Shown: in pieces, positions 60,441 through 64,000 of the stretch | Position numbering within the stretch: position 1 is the stretch's first letter | Layout of the letters: the number at the start of each line of letters is the position of its first letter | From: Crotophaga sulcirostris | Taxonomy: Eukaryota; Chordata; Aves; Cuculiformes; Crotophagidae | Assembly (NCBI GenBank): GCA_013397455.1 | Contig: VYZB01000013.1 | Span: forward strand, 5,033,923-5,097,922 | Reading direction: 5' to 3' | DNA length: 64,000 nt | The notes under the pieces: model-generated | The model's input: the letters and a program-made list of their open reading frames with translations, nothing else | What the model was told of the DNA's origin: nothing | Databases searched by the model: none | Translations under genes and position numbers: made by a program

Positions 60441-62267
60441 GAAATGAGTGAGTTTCTGGGTGGGATTTTGTCCTGTAGCCAAAGCTAACCCATCCACCAC
60501 AGCATGAAACTCCACTGAAGGAAAGGATATTTTTCTCAGTAGTTCACTTCCCCAGTCTAGAAAAGACACAAATCTGGGGATATAGATAACCATCTAAGCT
60601 TCACCAAAAGCAAATGTTTTAGATTTAATGTCAGTAGTTTATGCAGGTTTTATCATTGCTGATTAAGTGGCATGGTCTCTTACAGCATTCTATTTTTTCT
60701 CTGTCACAGATTTGCCACATTTTAAGGTGAAGGAACTGAGTCACTTGAAGAGTGTTAACATTTAGATCAGCATACTGGTAGACAGACTTGTACAAAAAAA
60801 ATTAAAACAGTTATAATTTTAACAGTTATAATAATGAGATTTACAGTGGATTTTACAAAGAAAAAAAAAATCCAGTGTGTTGATATTGAATTTAAAACAG
60901 AATTAGTTGGGATATTTTATAGTTGGGAAAAAACAATAGCAAAATATGTATCACAACGTTCTTTCTCAAGTCTTTCTATCTGTTTTAAAATGACATTTTT
61001 AGAAGTATTAGAGGGCCTCACTATGGTTCCTGTAGGCACTTCTCCCAAAATGCCTCTGCTCCTGAATTTGATTTTCACAAAATTTGACAAGCATGCAAAG
61101 TTACTACATTATACTGAGAAAAAAAGTGTTAGAGGAATGACCCTCCAGAATTGGATCCCCATAAGGTTGTTTTACAGTCTATTCATAGTGTTGGGGTCAC
61201 TGAAAGCTCTATGGTTGATCAGAACTATTATATTTGTATAACTGATGTTAAAGGAAAATGAAATGCTACAGTTCATAGCCTATGAATCTAAAAGTTACTT
61301 GCCCGGAGCGAACTTTCACACCATATGAAAGAGATGTTCAGCCTTGGTATTGTCCGTAGGACACTGAGAGTGTGTGACTAGAATGAACTGCAGTGCAACC
61401 ACATGCTCCTCCACAATGTAAGCAGTGAATGGAAAAACTCAGAACAGACACTTACTAAACCTTCAAGTTCAGTGGACCCTGGCCTTAAATTGAGGAATTA
61501 CAGTAAAAAGAAGTGAAGGTTTTAATATGCAAAAGGGACATCCTCAGGCAGAAGGAGTTGAACACTGTTCACTGCCCACTGCCTGTATCTGTCTACTAAC
61601 AATATGTGAGAAAAGAAATTAGTATCTTAGATCTGGGCTTAGTTTTGAAAAAAAATAGCAAGATATTGACAAATGGGTTTTACCGATTGATGTGGTAGCT
61701 ATAAGTAAGTGGAAACAAAATAATATTTTGTAGCTAGTATGATAAACAGAAAAAGAAATAAAAACAGAAGTAGTATCCTGTCTTGCTAAAATACTTGACA
61801 TTTGGGTCTTTAGAAAAATATATAGAAATAGAAGACTTAGAAGAACTGCTAGCTATTTTCTTAGTTCAGGATGTGTTTCTAAGCTGTTGCTGATACTAAC
61901 ACATGGAAAAAAAGGTGAGATCAGGAAGATAAGATATAAGCATTTGCTATCTTTGGTGACAAATAGCTTAGGCCGTGAAGAGAAGAACTGGTGGTAGTAC
62001 ATGAGGAATGGACATGAAAGCTGATCAAAAAACAAAGAAGGATGGGACAGATAAATAGTCAAGGAAGGATATCAACTAGCATAGGATGCACACCTGCCAG
62101 GAGCTGAACTAATTGCTACCGTAATTACCTAAAGTATTGGGAGAATAATCACTTTTCCAATAAAGGACTTAGAAACAAAGCAGATGGTAGAAAATAAAGT
62201 ATATCAAGGCAAATATAAGATGACAAAAGATGATATAGAAATGATAAGGACAATCTAAATCAGCTAT
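60441..62267. other. Non-coding sequence
   Basis: Contains the longest open frame not tied to a repeat (60834-61241 plus, 135 codons), which has no recognisable domain. 61290-61600 is more GC-balanced than its flanks. Nothing else recognised. Confidence 0.45.
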
Positions 62268-62818
62268 AGTTATCATCCCCTTATACTCGGCACTGGTTGG
62301 GCCACACCTTGAATACTGTGCACAGTTCTGGGCTCCTCAGTTTGGGAAAGATGTCTGGAGTGTGTCCAGAGGAGGGCAATGAGGAGCACAAGCCCTACAA
62401 GGAGCGACTGAGGGAGGTGGGATTGTTTATTCTGAAAAGGAGGAGGCTCAGGGGTGACTTTTTTTGCTCTCTACAACTACCTAAAAGGAGGTTGTAGTCA
62501 GGCAGGGGTTGGTCTCTTCTCTCAGGTTACCAGTGACAGAACTAGAGGACATGGACTCAAGCTTCATCAGGGAAAGTTTTGGCTTGATATTAGGAAGCAA
62601 TTCTTCGCTGAAGGGGTGATTGGACATTGGAATGCGCTGCCCAGGGAGGTGGTGGAGTCATTGTCCCTGGAGGTGTTTAAGAAGAGATTGAATGAGACAC
62701 TCAGTGCCATGATTTAGATGATGGGTTGGTGTTAGTGCTAGGTTATAGGTCTGACTCGATGATCTCAAAGGTCCTTTCCAACCTTGTAATACTGTGATAC
62801 TGTGATACTGTGATAGTA
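62268..62818 (+). mobile_element. CR1 LINE with ATACTGTG terminal repeats
   Basis: The + strand starts at CCCCTTATACTCGGCACTGG (the L-Y-S-A-L-V codons), has short deletions near 62350-62390, then keeps reading to the ORF2 stop at 62715-62717. The 3' UTR with GATGATCTCAAAGGTCCTTT follows, and the tail is three copies of ATACTGTG instead of ATTCTATG. Relatively well preserved apart from the deletions. Confidence 0.94.
62454..62717 (+). pseudogene. CR1 ORF2 C-terminal fragment
   Basis: The 87 codons encode [19 protein letters not shown], then [36 protein letters not shown] and [11 protein letters not shown] before the natural ORF2 stop. The incidental start lies after a frameshift in a T run near 62460. 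The overlapping frame 62297-62497 carries the segment just before it. No catalytic motif is present. Confidence 0.9.
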
Positions 62819-64000
62819 GAAGCAAAAACAGGGGTTATTTAATCCCATATACACAAAACAAGGATTTCAAGGGTGGTGAACTTTAAAAAGGGTTCTGCCT
62901 ACAGAAGAATGCTGAAGCATCAGAAAAGACAAATGAATGTGGTTAAGGAACTCTTTGCATAGGTTAATGATGTTACCTCTTAAAAACAAATATCTTTGCT
63001 ATCAAGAAACTAATTGGTGCTTGGGCAAGCACTCAGACAGATTTTCTTGTTCTGTTCCCTATAGCTAGAGAAGGAAAAGGTATTGCTTTGCTATAGTAGA
63101 TCCCTCTTAAGAATGCTTCCACAAAAACAGTGTGAAAAAGAAAATCTATGAAATTTAAATCGGGTGGATCAGTATGAAATTCAAGTTTTTCTCTATGGTT
63201 ACAACTGTAGTGTACGTGGGAATCAGGGCTGTGCCTAAGTGAATATCCAATGCGCTCAGTCAGCAGTCCCCTGGGTGATGGAGGAGCTCCACAGAGACTC
63301 AGCCTAGATGAGGTGACAGTCTTGTTTGAGATAGCAGACTGATTAGAGAACAACTGAAGTCTTAGACAACTCCACAACAAACCATTTGACTAATGGTTGT
63401 AGGACCTTTTCTTCTGGGAGTTTTAATCAAGTCTGAAGAATGCTCCAGGCAGCCCCTACTTTCTACAGACTAGCTGAGAGACACTATTTATGTGCTTAAG
63501 TGTGTTGATTAGTAGAGTCCCAACAACTGCTCCAGACAGCTCCTGCTGTATAATTCACCAAAATTTGCACAGGTACTTGCACACAGTAGACAGAAGCTAT
63601 TTTTGCAGGTAATATACAGTCACACAGGACAGTCCTTTGTAATAAGCAAGATATTTAGGATAAGTTCTCTACATAATTTAAGATAACCAAAAGAAATAAT
63701 TTAAGATCATGGACAGAAATGGATCATGGATGTTTTAGAAGTGACCACATACAAGCACAGGTCAAACTGGTTGTAAAAATCCACTGGAAAAACTGAAGGA
63801 TATGGCAGTTCAAAAGCCACTGACTCAGATCAAAATTCCTATTTTACAGCTCCGCTAATCAAAGACATGTCTGAAATTTTGGATTTTAAAAAAAGGTGGT
63901 TGGTCAAGCACATAGGTCCAGGTAAGCAGGAAGATTTAATTAAACATTATGCTAAGCTTAGAGAAAGATGATTAGCAACCCAGGAAAAGGCTGGGATAAA
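62819..64000. other. Non-coding sequence
   Basis: No CR1 or LTR recognised. The 115-codon minus-strand frame at 63033-63380 lies in a more GC-balanced stretch but matches no family I know. Two similar phrases, GCTCCAGGCAGCCCCTACT (about 63441) and GCTCCAGACAGCTCCTGCT (about 63530), may be a small local duplication. Confidence 0.45.

Noticed and set aside
60180..60593. 137-codon minus-strand frame as a gene
   Set aside because: More than half lies in an old CR1 3' fragment, and the rest shows no family.
63033..63380. 115-codon minus-strand frame as an exon
   Set aside because: No domain or splice signals that I could support. Left as open in the interval note.
1..64000. CRISPR arrays, operons, tRNA or rRNA genes
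   Set aside because: Composition and repeats are of a bird nuclear genome. No regularly spaced identical repeats, no tRNA cloverleaf and no rRNA segment was recognised.

Overview
This is nuclear DNA from a bird. It is AT-rich, has few CpGs, and no protein-coding gene could be supported. The avian assignment rests on the repeats: about eighteen CR1 LINE copies, most recognisable by the avian CR1 3' terminus (tandem copies of the octamer ATTCTATG, or its complement on the minus strand), plus long terminal repeats of two avian endogenous-retrovirus types. The species cannot be told from the sequence. The layout fits a gene desert or a very large intron.

Layout. 1-4.3 kb is single-copy sequence with a GTTTT microsatellite. 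4.3-6.4 kb is a long minus-strand CR1 with a decayed reverse transcriptase. 13.6-15.1 kb holds a cluster of three CR1 pieces. Shorter CR1 fragments lie near 8.0, 16.4, 18.5, 21.5, 28.5, 29.9, 32.9, 40.9 and 60.3 kb. Copies of one LTR family lie at 20.5-20.9, 25.0-25.8 and 48.6-49.5 kb, all in + orientation. A different LTR lies at 37.4-37.9 kb in minus orientation. The least decayed CR1 is at 34.9-36.06 kb, with a 320-codon open frame through the C-terminal part of the reverse transcriptase. A second long minus-strand CR1 is at 39.1-40.25 kb. An ancient, heavily eroded CR1-like element is at 42.9-43.3 kb. At 48.0-50.35 kb lies the opposite of a normal CR1 fragment: ORF1 and the ORF2 start without the 3' half, split by the third LTR. 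50.4-60.1 kb is largely featureless. 62.3-62.8 kb is a + strand CR1 whose 3' end uses ATACTGTG instead of ATTCTATG. By hand estimate CR1 makes up about one seventh of the window.

Assembly. There are two N gaps (29 and 70 bases) and a single N flanked by two identical 15-base sequences, which looks like an unmerged contig overlap.

Function. No genes work together here. Every long meaningful open frame is a fragment of a CR1 reverse transcriptase or endonuclease, and the remaining open frames look like chance. Several stretches resemble conserved non-coding enhancers, but without an alignment that is only a suspicion. I did not find an undescribed biological system. The best leads are the head-only CR1 with a nested LTR, a CpG-dense island next to a perfect 16-bp palindrome at 22.0-22.4 kb, a 97-bp block between 15-bp direct repeats at 31.8-32.0 kb, and an unclassified higher-GC block at 10.0-10.5 kb.
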